A stretch of 64,000 nt of DNA from Microbacterium sp. 3J1 (GTDB lineage: Bacteria; Actinomycetota; Actinomycetes; Actinomycetales; Microbacteriaceae), in contig NZ_CDWI01000007.1 of assembly GCF_001049495.1 (NCBI RefSeq), positions 186,001 to 250,000 on the forward strand. Direction: 5' to 3'. Below the pieces are notes generated by a model. The model did no database searches. It was not told the DNA's origin and was given only the letters and a program-made list of their open reading frames with translations. Made by a program: the position numbers and the translations under genes. Positions 33,563 through 42,339 of the stretch are shown here, in pieces. The first letter of the stretch is position 1. Each line of letters opens with the position of its first letter.

Positions 33563-36500
33563 GCACCGCGCATCTCATCCCGGCCGACGGTCCGGCCGAT
33601 CCCCCCTCCTCCCGGCCTCGTGCGGGCGTGCTCCGCGGACCGGTCCTCGCGTTCTCCTTCGATCCGTCGGCCGGCGAGCAGCGCGTCGAGGTGCCGGAGC
33701 TCGCGGACGTCCCGATCACGCGGCACTCCGTGCTGCACTGGGCGTTCTACGCCGACGGCGACGCGGCCACCCTCGCACCGCACGCGGCCCTCGCGGTGAC
33801 CGTCGATGTTCGCGGCGGCGACGGGACGAGACTCGGCGAGATCGCCGCCGTGCGCGACCGGTACGACTTCGCCCTCACCGCGGACGCGCAGTTCTCGGCG
33901 CGCTGGAGCATGCCCGAGCAGTGGAACGCCGATACGGTCTCGCTGGCCCCGATGCTCTCGGGGTCGGCGCCGCACACCTCCGTCACCGTCGAGGTGGTGC
34001 TCGGCACCGCGAGGCTCGCCACCGAGTCGGACCTGCCGTCGCGCGTCACCGGGTTCGTGCAGTTCGTGATCGAGGAGCAGGGCCCCGTCGCCGACGATGT
34101 CGCCCCCGTGGAGCGCGTCGACACACGCCGGGGCTCCCATTCCGGGCCGCGCTTCTCTCGCGGGAACACGATTCCCGCGGTGGCCGTGCCGCACGGCTTC
34201 ACGTTCGTCACGCCGGCCACCGATGCGGCGGACACCCGCTGGCCGTATCGTCCCGGCATCCACGACGATCCACCCGGGCGACGTCTCGAGGCCCTGCAGT
34301 TCTCGCACCAGCCGAGTCCGTGGATCGGCGACCGCTCGGTGCTCCAGTTCATGCCGTTCGAGGGGCACCCGACATCGGAGCCCGCCGCGAGGCGACGGTG
34401 GATCCGTCCGGGTTCCGAGCGCGCCCGCCCGCACGAGTATGCCGCGGATCTCGGTGGCCTGCGCGTGGAGATGACCGCGACGTCGCACACCGCCGCCTTC
34501 CGAGTGCACGGCGCCGACGGCGACGCGGCCGTCGGCTTCGTCATCGACCAGCCCACCGACGAGGGACGTCTGGTCTGGACCGATGCCGGCGGCTTCGAGG
34601 GGTGGACGCCCGAGGGGTCGGAGGACTGGGGCAATGCTCCCCGCTGCTACTTCGCGGGCATCGTGCTGCGGGGCGGGGGCGACGACGCGGCGCGCCTCCG
34701 CGGCGCCCTCGACGACGAGGGACGGGCACGGGTCGCGGGCTACGTCGCCGGGCGCGGATCGCTCGAAGTGCGGGTGGCGGTGTCGTTCCTGTCGGTGGAG
34801 CAGGCCCGACGGAGCCTGTCGCTGCAAGCACCGCCCGAGGCGACCTTCGACGAGCTGCGCGCGGATGCCGCAGCATCCTGGAATCGGGTGCTCGGGCGCG
34901 TGAGCATCCCGGCACTCGACGCGTCGGAGGCGCCCTACCGGATGCTGGCCGACGAGGAGAATCGGAATCGGATCGCCGCGGCCCTGCACCGGATGCATCT
35001 CTATCCGAACACCGCGGCGGAGAATGCCGGCACCGCGGATGCGCCGCGGCATCGCTTCGCCGATGTCTTCGCGCCGCGGGCGCCGTTCGGCGAACATGTC
35101 ACCAGCGCCCCCGTCGTCGACGGCGAGCTCGTGGTGAACAACGGGTACTGGGACACGTATCGCACCGAGTGGCCGGCTCTCGCGCTGCTCGACCCGGCGC
35201 TCACGGGCAGGCTGCTCGACGGCCAGCTCGAGCAGCACCGACGAGGAGGCTGGATGGCGAGGTGGAGCGCGCCCGGCTACGTCGACAGCATGGTCGGCAC
35301 CTCGAGTGACCAGATCTTCGCCGACGCCGCGCGGTGGGGCGTGGAGTTCGACCGCGCGGAGGCGTTCGAGAGCGGATGGCGCAACGCCTGCGAACCCGGC
35401 CCCGATGCACTGCGCGGTCGCAAAGGGATCGCGTGCGGGCGCTTCACCGGCTACATCTCATCGGATGTGCCGGAGGGCATGAGCTGGACCATCGAGAACG
35501 CGGTCAGCGACGCCGCGCTGGGCCGGTTCGCCGCGCAGCTGATGGACGACGCGTCCTCGCCGCAGGATGCCGCCCGCTACCGATCCTTCGCCCGGTACTT
35601 CGCCAACCGGGCTCGGTCGTACCGCGCGCTCTTCGACGCGGAGACCGGATTCCTGCGCGGCAGAGACGCCGCCGGCGACTTCGCCTCGGACTTCGACCCG
35701 CGCACGTGGGGCGGAGACAACGTCGAGACCAACGCCTGGGGCATGTCGGTCGGCGCCGTGCACGACGGAGCGGGCCTCGCCGCTCTGCATGGCGGCCTCG
35801 GCGCCTTCGGTCGGCATCTCGACGCCCTCTTCGCCGAGCCCGAGACCGCCGAGGAGCGATTCGGCGGGGCGTACGGCACCGTCATCCACGAGCAGCGCGA
35901 GGCCCGCGCACTGCGCTCGGGGATGTGCGCGATCTCGAATCAGCCTGCCCACCACATCCCCTTCATGTACGCGTTCAGCGACCGGCCCTGGCGCGCCGGC
36001 GCGCTCGTGCACGACCTCGCCGGGCGCCTCTTCGCGGGCGCGCACATCGGTCAGGGGTTCCCCGGCGACGAGGACAACGGTGAGATGAGCGCGTGGTGGC
36101 TGTGGGCCGCCCTGGGGCTCTATCCGCTGGAGCTCGCCGCGGGAGTGCTGCGGATCGGCTCTCCTCTCTTCGACGACATCCGCGTCGATCGCGGTGACGG
36201 TTCGTCCCTGCGCATCCGCTCGCATCGCAGCGAGCCGGGAGCGCACGTCCTGCGAAGCGCGCGGCTCGACGGGATCGATCTCGACACGGCCGACCTGCCC
36301 ATCGACGCCCTCGTCGGCGACGCCGAGCTCGTACTGACCTTCGGCAGCGACCCCTCCGCCGCCCTCGAGACGGGCCGGCACACTCCGGCGGATGTCACGC
36401 CCTGGCGCCGCGATCTGACGGCCGACGGAGGAGATGTCATCGCGTCAGCATCCGTCGTCGACGCGGGCCGCCTGTTCGACGACGGCGATCCGAGCGGTTC

Positions 36501-36795
36501 GAGCGGCGTCGTCCTGGCATCGGACGAATGGGCAGGCTGGCGTTTCGCCGAGCCGCGCGCCGTCTCCGACCTCACCGTGACGTTGCTCGCCGGCGCGCCC
36601 TCGTCGCGCCTGCGCTGGGAGGTCCTCGGCGCGGACGGATGCTGGACCGCCGCGGCGACCACCTATGACTCCGATCTCCCGGCAGACCGCACCACCCCGT
36701 TCGAGCTGGCGTCACGGGTCGTGACCTCGGCCGTCCGCGTGCGAGCGGACGCCGAGGTCACGATCCGTCAGATCGAGGTCTTCGATCTCGAGTGA
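33559..36795 (+). CDS. GH92 alpha-1,2-mannosidase with C-terminal beta-sandwich domain, cytosolic
   Basis: A 1078-residue enzyme. The core matches GH92: SHQPSPWIGDRSVLQFMP in the N-terminal beta domain, the catalytic acid Glu723 in NVETNAW, and the acidic pair in GDEDNGEMSAWW (residues 836-846), which contains the general bases. These Ca2+-dependent inverting enzymes trim alpha-1,2-mannose. The last 120 residues resemble a discoidin-like beta-sandwich. Most GH92 proteins are exported, but this one has no signal peptide, which fits intracellular trimming after import. The GTG at 33559 overlaps the permease stop. Confidence 0.9.
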   Translation: MSTAHLIPADGPADPPSSRPRAGVLRGPVLAFSFDPSAGEQRVEVPELADVPITRHSVLHWAFYADGDAATLAPHAALAVTVDVRGGDGTRLGEIAAVRDRYDFALTADAQFSARWSMPEQWNADTVSLAPMLSGSAPHTSVTVEVVLGTARLATESDLPSRVTGFVQFVIEEQGPVADDVAPVERVDTRRGSHSGPRFSRGNTIPAVAVPHGFTFVTPATDAADTRWPYRPGIHDDPPGRRLEALQFSHQPSPWIGDRSVLQFMPFEGHPTSEPAARRRWIRPGSERARPHEYAADLGGLRVEMTATSHTAAFRVHGADGDAAVGFVIDQPTDEGRLVWTDAGGFEGWTPEGSEDWGNAPRCYFAGIVLRGGGDDAARLRGALDDEGRARVAGYVAGRGSLEVRVAVSFLSVEQARRSLSLQAPPEATFDELRADAAASWNRVLGRVSIPALDASEAPYRMLADEENRNRIAAALHRMHLYPNTAAENAGTADAPRHRFADVFAPRAPFGEHVTSAPVVDGELVVNNGYWDTYRTEWPALALLDPALTGRLLDGQLEQHRRGGWMARWSAPGYVDSMVGTSSDQIFADAARWGVEFDRAEAFESGWRNACEPGPDALRGRKGIACGRFTGYISSDVPEGMSWTIENAVSDAALGRFAAQLMDDASSPQDAARYRSFARYFANRARSYRALFDAETGFLRGRDAAGDFASDFDPRTWGGDNVETNAWGMSVGAVHDGAGLAALHGGLGAFGRHLDALFAEPETAEERFGGAYGTVIHEQREARALRSGMCAISNQPAHHIPFMYAFSDRPWRAGALVHDLAGRLFAGAHIGQGFPGDEDNGEMSAWWLWAALGLYPLELAAGVLRIGSPLFDDIRVDRGDGSSLRIRSHRSEPGAHVLRSARLDGIDLDTADLPIDALVGDAELVLTFGSDPSAALETGRHTPADVTPWRRDLTADGGDVIASASVVDAGRLFDDGDPSGSSGVVLASDEWAGWRFAEPRAVSDLTVTLLAGAPSSRLRWEVLGADGCWTAAATTYDSDLPADRTTPFELASRVVTSAVRVRADAEVTIRQIEVFDLE

Positions 36796-36814
36796 TGACG
36801 CCGGGCTGAGGTCG

Positions 36815-38023
36815 TCATTTGGACAGGACGAACGACAGCTCGGTCGTGTTGCCTGCGACATCGAGCACCTGCAGCCTGTTCTGGCCCACGACCGCGCCGA
36901 ACACGCCGGGCTTCACGAAGTTCAGGTCGCTCCACGCGTCGTCGGTGAGGTCCTTCAGCACCCCGTTGACGTAGAGCCTGTCGATCTGGCCCTCGTCGTA
37001 GAGCCCGAAGCTGACGCGCTGGTACGCGCCGTCCGCACGGACCTTGGTGAACCGCGAGCCCTCCTTCACCGTGACGGTCGGCGACGTGGTGTCACGGGGC
37101 GCCGCCCGGTACTCCGTCGCCTCCCCCTTCATCGCCTGCGTGATCCCCGACAGGTAGTCCGACTGGTCGGTCGCCGTGAGGTTGTAGGCCACGTACACGC
37201 CGTATCCGTCGGCCACGGTGCGGTCCGCGAAGTCCGCCGCCGTCGCCGCGCTCGTGTTCGAGAGGTCGATCGCGGCCGCTCCGAGCCGCGTGCGGTCCTC
37301 GAGCCCGGGAACGGTGGGTGCGTCGTACGTCGGGTAGTACGGGTTCCAGGCGTAGTCGATCACGCCGGCCGCGTCGAACAGCGTGAAATCGGTGGTCGTG
37401 TAGCTCGGACCGATCGCGTACAGGCTGATGATCTTGTCGGGCCCGAGTCGATCGCGCAGCGCCGTGGCGAGCCATCCGAACGATTGGGCGTTGGGCTGCG
37501 GCGTGCCGTTCGCGCCGTAGTTCGTCCACTCGTCGTCGAAGTCGATGCCGTCGAGACCGTAGGTCGCCACGGCATCGGCCAGCTGGGCCGCGAAGGCGTC
37601 TGCCTGCTCGAACGACGTGAAGTTCGCGAAACCGGCGCCCTGGTGGTTGCCGAGCACCGACAGCAGCACCTTGGTGCCCTTCGCCTGCACCGGACGGATC
37701 TGCGTCTCCGCGTCGTCGAGCGTCTCGGTGACCCGCTCGTTGAAGTGCAGGTAGGCCTTCTCACCGTCGTAGTTGATGTTGGCGGCGAAGATCATCGCCA
37801 TGTCGATGGCCGCCTCGCCGGATTCGGCGAGGGTGTAGTCCGCGACGTTCGCTAAATCGTTCGAGTTCACCTCGACGTAGACGGCGAGCTTCGGATCCGC
37901 CGGATCCGCAACCTCAGCGGCTGCCCCTGCGGTTCCGGCGAAGAGGCCGGCAGCGGCGGTTGCGAGCACCCCGAGACCGGCGATGCCCCTGCGCAATCGG
38001 TGGTTCCTGACGTTCTGACTCAT
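36815..38023 (-). CDS. Secreted GH18 endo-beta-N-acetylglucosaminidase (EndoH-like)
   Basis: A 402-residue secreted enzyme. Residues 1-36 are a Sec signal peptide ending in an Ala-rich cleavage region. The GH18 barrel carries KVLLSVLGNHQG and the catalytic motif DGIDFDDE with Glu165 as acid, in the variant form seen in EndoH-type enzymes that cut between the two core GlcNAc residues of high-mannose N-glycans. The last 110 residues form a beta-sandwich, probably for carbohydrate binding. It is convergent with the GH92 gene and shares the regulon motif, so its products would be the substrate of the importer. Confidence 0.9.
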   Translation of the reverse strand: MSQNVRNHRLRRGIAGLGVLATAAAGLFAGTAGAAAEVADPADPKLAVYVEVNSNDLANVADYTLAESGEAAIDMAMIFAANINYDGEKAYLHFNERVTETLDDAETQIRPVQAKGTKVLLSVLGNHQGAGFANFTSFEQADAFAAQLADAVATYGLDGIDFDDEWTNYGANGTPQPNAQSFGWLATALRDRLGPDKIISLYAIGPSYTTTDFTLFDAAGVIDYAWNPYYPTYDAPTVPGLEDRTRLGAAAIDLSNTSAATAADFADRTVADGYGVYVAYNLTATDQSDYLSGITQAMKGEATEYRAAPRDTTSPTVTVKEGSRFTKVRADGAYQRVSFGLYDEGQIDRLYVNGVLKDLTDDAWSDLNFVKPGVFGAVVGQNRLQVLDVAGNTTELSFVLSK

Positions 38024-38084
38024 GACGGATCGTCTCCTTCGGCGTCGTTGTCGAATCGGGTCGCGACCTCGCGACCTGCCGCCG

Positions 38085-38101
38085 ACTATAGCGCTTAAGC
38101 A
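38085..38101 (-). promoter_or_regulatory. LacI-type operator 5 and -10 element of the EndoH-like gene
   Basis: Plus strand: ACTATAGCGCTTAAGCA. The minus strand contains TATAGT as -10 element, 61 bases before the start codon of the GH18 gene, the same overlap of operator and promoter as at the GH5 gene. Confidence 0.75.
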
Positions 38102-38143
38102 GGAGCCCCGAAAGGTCTGCGGTCCGACCGAGACCGCGCCGGG

Positions 38144-39841
38144 TCAGTCCGCGAGCATCCGGTCCCTGACCTGGCGGCGCAGCACCTTGCCGATCAGCGA
38201 GCGGGGCAGATCGTCGACGGCGGTGATCTGCTTCGGCACCTTGTACGGCGTGAGGCGCGTCCTGCAGAAGTCGCGCAGCGCCGTCGTGTCGAGCGTCGCC
38301 CCGTCGCGGAGAACGACCGCGGCCGCGACCTCCTCGCCACCGCTCGCTCGCGGAAGTCCGACGACTGCGGCCCCGACGACATCGGGATGCGCCATGAGGG
38401 CGTCCTCGACCTCACTGGGCGACACGTTGAAGCCGCCCGTGATGATCAGCTCCTTGAGCCGGTCGACGATCGTGACGAAGCCGTCGGCCGACACCTCGGC
38501 GATGTCGCCCGTGCGGAGCCACCCGTCCTTCAGCAGCACGTCGGCGGTGTCGCCCGGCCGACGCCAGTACCCCTGGAACACCTGCGGACCGCGGATGAGG
38601 AGCTCACCCGGCTCCCCGATCGGCCGGTCGACATCGGTGTCCGCGGGGTCGACGACGCGGATCTCCGTGCTCGGGAACGGCACACCGACCGTGCCGGGAC
38701 GCCTGCTCGTGCCGATCGGGTTCCCAAGTGCGACCGGCGAGCTCTCGGTCATGCCGTACCCCTCGACGAGGAGGCCGCCCGTCGCCTCCTCCCAGCGCTG
38801 CACGGTGGCGACCGGCAGGCTCATGGCGCCGGAGATGGCGAAGCGGACCGTCGAGAGGTCGATGGTCCCCCGCGACGCCGCGCGGGCGAGCTGGTCGTAG
38901 ATCGGCGGCACGGCGGGGAGGAAGGTCGGCGGACTCGTGCGTGCGGCCTTCGTGACGAGACCGAGGTCGAAGGTCGGGAACAGCACGAGCTTCGCGCCGA
39001 TGCTCATCGCGAAGGTCAGGCACAGGGTCATGCCGTAGGCGTGGAACAGCGGCAGCACACCGTAGAACGTCTCCTCGCCGTCGATGAGCCCCGGTACCCA
39101 CGCCCGACCCTGCATCGCATTCGCGCGCAGGTTGGCGTGCGTGAGGATCGCGCCCTTGGGGTCGCCCGTGGTCCCACTGGTGTACTGCAGCAGCGCCGTG
39201 TCGCCGAGCTCGGGCCCCTCGACCCGCCGCGAGAGCGGACGGTGGTCGACGAGCTTCTTCCACGGGATCGCGCGTCGCGCCGCCGGGGCCCCGGTCAGCT
39301 TCGCCCTCGACGCGCGCGCCTTCGGTACCGGCATCCTGAGCAGCAGCCGCGTCGACAGCGGCATCGCGGCCGTGATGTCGACGCTCACGATGTGCTCGAC
39401 CCTGAGATCCGACGGGAAGTCCGCGATCGTGTCGACGGTCTTGTCCCACACGATCGCGACCTTGGCCTCGTGGTCCTCGAACTGATGCCGCAGCTCTCTG
39501 GCCGTGTAGAGCGGGTTGTGCTCGACGACGATGGCACCGAGTCGCAGCGCGGCGTAGAACGCCACGACGTGCTGAGGGCAGTTGGGCAGCACCAGCGCGA
39601 CACGGTCGCCCTTGCCGACGCCCAGGCGACGGAGCCCCTCCGCGGCGCGCGCGATGAGCGCGCCCAGCTCGCGGTAGGTCGTGACGGCGCCGAAGAACTC
39701 GAGCGCGGGCCTGCGACCGTACGTCGCGACGCTGGCGGAGAGCATCTCCGGCAGCGTCTGCGTCGGCGTCTCTATCTCCGCCGGCACCCCGTCTGCATAG
39801 GAGTCGAGCCACGGGCGGGAGTCGTAGGGATTGACGGCCAT
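38144..39841 (-). CDS. AMP-forming acyl-CoA synthetase (long-chain fatty acid type)
   Basis: A 565-residue adenylate-forming enzyme. It has the P-loop YTSGTTGDPKG, the GYGMTESSP core, the hinge GWLRTGD, and the catalytic Lys in GKVLRRQV near the C-terminus. It activates a carboxylic acid, probably a fatty acid, to its CoA thioester. CAGGAT lies six bases before the ATG on the minus strand, suggesting a leaderless gene. It stands alone; the neighbouring sugar genes are functionally unrelated. Confidence 0.92.
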   Translation of the reverse strand: MAVNPYDSRPWLDSYADGVPAEIETPTQTLPEMLSASVATYGRRPALEFFGAVTTYRELGALIARAAEGLRRLGVGKGDRVALVLPNCPQHVVAFYAALRLGAIVVEHNPLYTARELRHQFEDHEAKVAIVWDKTVDTIADFPSDLRVEHIVSVDITAAMPLSTRLLLRMPVPKARASRAKLTGAPAARRAIPWKKLVDHRPLSRRVEGPELGDTALLQYTSGTTGDPKGAILTHANLRANAMQGRAWVPGLIDGEETFYGVLPLFHAYGMTLCLTFAMSIGAKLVLFPTFDLGLVTKAARTSPPTFLPAVPPIYDQLARAASRGTIDLSTVRFAISGAMSLPVATVQRWEEATGGLLVEGYGMTESSPVALGNPIGTSRRPGTVGVPFPSTEIRVVDPADTDVDRPIGEPGELLIRGPQVFQGYWRRPGDTADVLLKDGWLRTGDIAEVSADGFVTIVDRLKELIITGGFNVSPSEVEDALMAHPDVVGAAVVGLPRASGGEEVAAAVVLRDGATLDTTALRDFCRTRLTPYKVPKQITAVDDLPRSLIGKVLRRQVRDRMLAD

Positions 39842-39921
39842 GACTCCATCCTGCCCCGGCGCGGCGACCGCGTCATCCGGGTTGCGGAAGGGCCGCCGTG
39901 CACCTAGGGGAAGGCCGGATG

Positions 39922-39960
39922 CCGGCCCGGCGCGCCGGAGGCGGTGGCGCGCCGGGCCGG
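39922..39960 (-). terminator. Strong GC hairpin terminator of the second importer operon
   Basis: CCGGCCCGGCGCGCC pairs perfectly over 15 bases with 39946-39960 around a 9-base loop, four bases after the stop of the binding-protein gene. There is no T-tract, as is common for actinobacterial terminators. Confidence 0.7.
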
Positions 39961-39964
39961 GCGA

Positions 39965-41323
39965 TCAGCCCGCGGTCGCCTTCTCGTAGGCCCGCATCGC
40001 GGCCTGCTGGGCGTCCGCCAGGGCATCTTCCGCCGACTTGTCGCCGAGCAGAGCGGCGGTGACGGCGTTGTTGAGCTCGTCCTGGATCTCCTGACCTGCG
40101 GGAGAGGATCCGAACGACTCCCCGTCGGCGACGACGTCATAGTAGGTCGCGATGACCTGGTCGAAGCCCGCATTGCCGCTCTCGACGACCCACTGGTCGC
40201 GGATCGCCTGGTCGGGCTGGGGCGACCCGGTGAACAGCCCGGTGTTGATGCCGCCGTCGGCCTCCCGTGTCTCCGCACGCGCCTCGCCGGCCGCCATCCA
40301 CGCGTCGTCGGAGGTGAGCGCGATCATCCAGGCACAGGCCGCGGCGGGATTCGCCGCGCCCGCCGGGACCACGAACGCCGTGCCCGACGCCACCGTGAAC
40401 GGCTCGCCGTCGGAGTTGCGGAAGGGCACCGCCGCGAGCTCGACCTGGTCGACGTACGGCGAGAGCACGTTCGGGTACCACTGGTTGTTCACCTGCGCAC
40501 CCACCTGCCCTGCGACGTACTGGTTGTTGTCGCCGAAGGCGTCGAACGAGTCGGTGAAGCTCTTCACGGCCGCGAAGCCGCCCTGGGCGTCGGTGATCTC
40601 CTTGAGCAGCTCGATGCCGGCGACGTTGGAGGGATCGTCGAGGGTCGGCGCCCCCTCCTCGTCGTTGAGCTGGCCGCCGGTCGCGAGTATCCACAGTCCG
40701 CTCTGGCCCGTGGCGACGGGGTCGAACCCGAGCCGCGTGGGGACGCCGTTCGACTCCTGGTACATCTTGCCGATCGCCTCGAGCAGCACGTCGGGCTGCG
40801 ACGGATCGATCTGCTCGGCCGTGACCCCCGCCTCGTCGAGCACCGCCTTGTTCAGCAGGATGGCCGGCGGCTGGTAGAACTGCGGCACCGCCCAGACGGC
40901 GTCGTCGTACGTGACGTCGTCGACGACGGCGGGGTACCAGTGATCGCGGGGCGACACGTCCTGCGCCTCGAAGCACTGGTCGAGCGGCATGATGAGCCCC
41001 TGTGCGGCATACGTGGTCACGTAGCGCCTGTCCATCTGGACGACGTCCGGCACGTCGCCGCTGGCGATGCGCGTCGTGAACTTCTGGGCGTCGAACGCCG
41101 TCGCGTCGAGATCCACCTCGACGCCGCTCAGCTGCTCCGCCGCATAGTCGATCCGGGCCTGACCGACGTCATCCGCGTTCTCGAATCCCCACGCCGATAC
41201 GGCGCCCTCCGGCTCGGTCGTGAAGTCGGCGTCGGCGGCGGGTTCATCGCCGCCTGATCCGCATCCGGCCAGCACCACGACGGACGCGGTGACCAGCGCC
41301 GCTGCTGCGAGTGTCCTGCGCAT
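39965..41323 (-). CDS. ABC sugar importer (CUT1), substrate-binding lipoprotein (second system)
   Basis: A 452-residue family 1 solute-binding protein with lipobox LAGC around residue 21. GAGAGGAA lies a few bases before the ATG. It is the last gene of an operon whose first two genes encode the permeases. The sequence does not tell the sugar, and no glycosidase gene is attached to this system. Confidence 0.92.
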   Translation of the reverse strand: MRRTLAAAALVTASVVVLAGCGSGGDEPAADADFTTEPEGAVSAWGFENADDVGQARIDYAAEQLSGVEVDLDATAFDAQKFTTRIASGDVPDVVQMDRRYVTTYAAQGLIMPLDQCFEAQDVSPRDHWYPAVVDDVTYDDAVWAVPQFYQPPAILLNKAVLDEAGVTAEQIDPSQPDVLLEAIGKMYQESNGVPTRLGFDPVATGQSGLWILATGGQLNDEEGAPTLDDPSNVAGIELLKEITDAQGGFAAVKSFTDSFDAFGDNNQYVAGQVGAQVNNQWYPNVLSPYVDQVELAAVPFRNSDGEPFTVASGTAFVVPAGAANPAAACAWMIALTSDDAWMAAGEARAETREADGGINTGLFTGSPQPDQAIRDQWVVESGNAGFDQVIATYYDVVADGESFGSSPAGQEIQDELNNAVTAALLGDKSAEDALADAQQAAMRAYEKATAG

Positions 41324-41358
41324 GTGATTTCCTCTCTTCTGCGGCGCGGGGGCGCCGT

Positions 41359-42339
41359 TCATCCCTTGCGTCCCTGGGTCGCGACGCCCTCGATGAAGTA
41401 CCTCTGCCCGAAGGCGAAGAGGAGCAGCATCGGCAGCGTCACGATCAGGGATGCGACCATGACGTACTGGTAGTCGCCGTGCCCGCCGGCGGTCGGGCTG
41501 TACTTCGTCATCGCGTAGGCGATGCCGAGCGGGGCGGTGAAGTCCTCGGGCGAACCGGCGTTGAGGTAGATCAGCGCCGACTGCAGGTTGTTCCAGCTCG
41601 CCTGGAACTCGAACAGGAACACGATGACGAAGGACGGGATCGACAACGGCATCGCGATGCGCCAGAAGAGTCCCCAGTAGCTCGCGCCGTCGAGGCGAGC
41701 GGCCTCGAAGAGGTCGCGCGGGAGGCCGAGGTAGAACTGGCGCTGCAGGAAGATGTAGAACGCGGAGCCGAAGAGGTTCATCCCCCACAGCGGCACCCAC
41801 GTGCCGAGCATCCCCGTCTCCTTCCAGATCAGGTAGATGGGGATCATCGTGACCGCACCGGGCAGCATCATCGTCGCGAGGACGAGCCCGAAGAGCATGT
41901 TGCGGCCGGGGAAACGGAAGTACGCGAAGCCGAAGGCGACGACGGAGCTCGAGATCGCGACGGCGGCGGCGGCGAGGAACGCGATGGCGACGCTGTTCCA
42001 CACCCAGCTCAGCAGCGGCAGCTGATTCCAGACCTCGATGTAGTTCTCGGGCATGAAGGTCTTCGGGATCAGCGAGTTGTCGAAGACCTCGCCCCGGGGC
42101 TTCAGGCTCGCCGCGAGCAGCCAGACGAACGGGTAGAGGAACAGCAGCGCGAAGGCCACCAGGGCGATCGTGCGGAGGATGCGGCCGACGAGGCTGCCCT
42201 TGTAGGCCCCGCGACGACGACGGGACGTGCCGCGGCTGCGATGCGGCACCGTCACGAGGGCCGTCTCGATGTCGGGCTCGCGGTTCTCGTCGCCGTTGCG
42301 ATCGGGCACCGCGGGAAGCGGGCGGTAGGAGGTGCTCAT
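41359..42339 (-). CDS. ABC sugar importer permease (MalG-like, second system)
   Basis: A 326-residue CUT1 permease with a charged N-terminal tail of about 50 residues, six helices and the EAA loop EAARLDGASYWGLFWRIAMP. The ATG at 42339 overlaps the stop of the upstream permease gene (ATGA), so the two are coupled. Confidence 0.93.
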   Translation of the reverse strand: MSTSYRPLPAVPDRNGDENREPDIETALVTVPHRSRGTSRRRRGAYKGSLVGRILRTIALVAFALLFLYPFVWLLAASLKPRGEVFDNSLIPKTFMPENYIEVWNQLPLLSWVWNSVAIAFLAAAAVAISSSVVAFGFAYFRFPGRNMLFGLVLATMMLPGAVTMIPIYLIWKETGMLGTWVPLWGMNLFGSAFYIFLQRQFYLGLPRDLFEAARLDGASYWGLFWRIAMPLSIPSFVIVFLFEFQASWNNLQSALIYLNAGSPEDFTAPLGIAYAMTKYSPTAGGHGDYQYVMVASLIVTLPMLLLFAFGQRYFIEGVATQGRKG

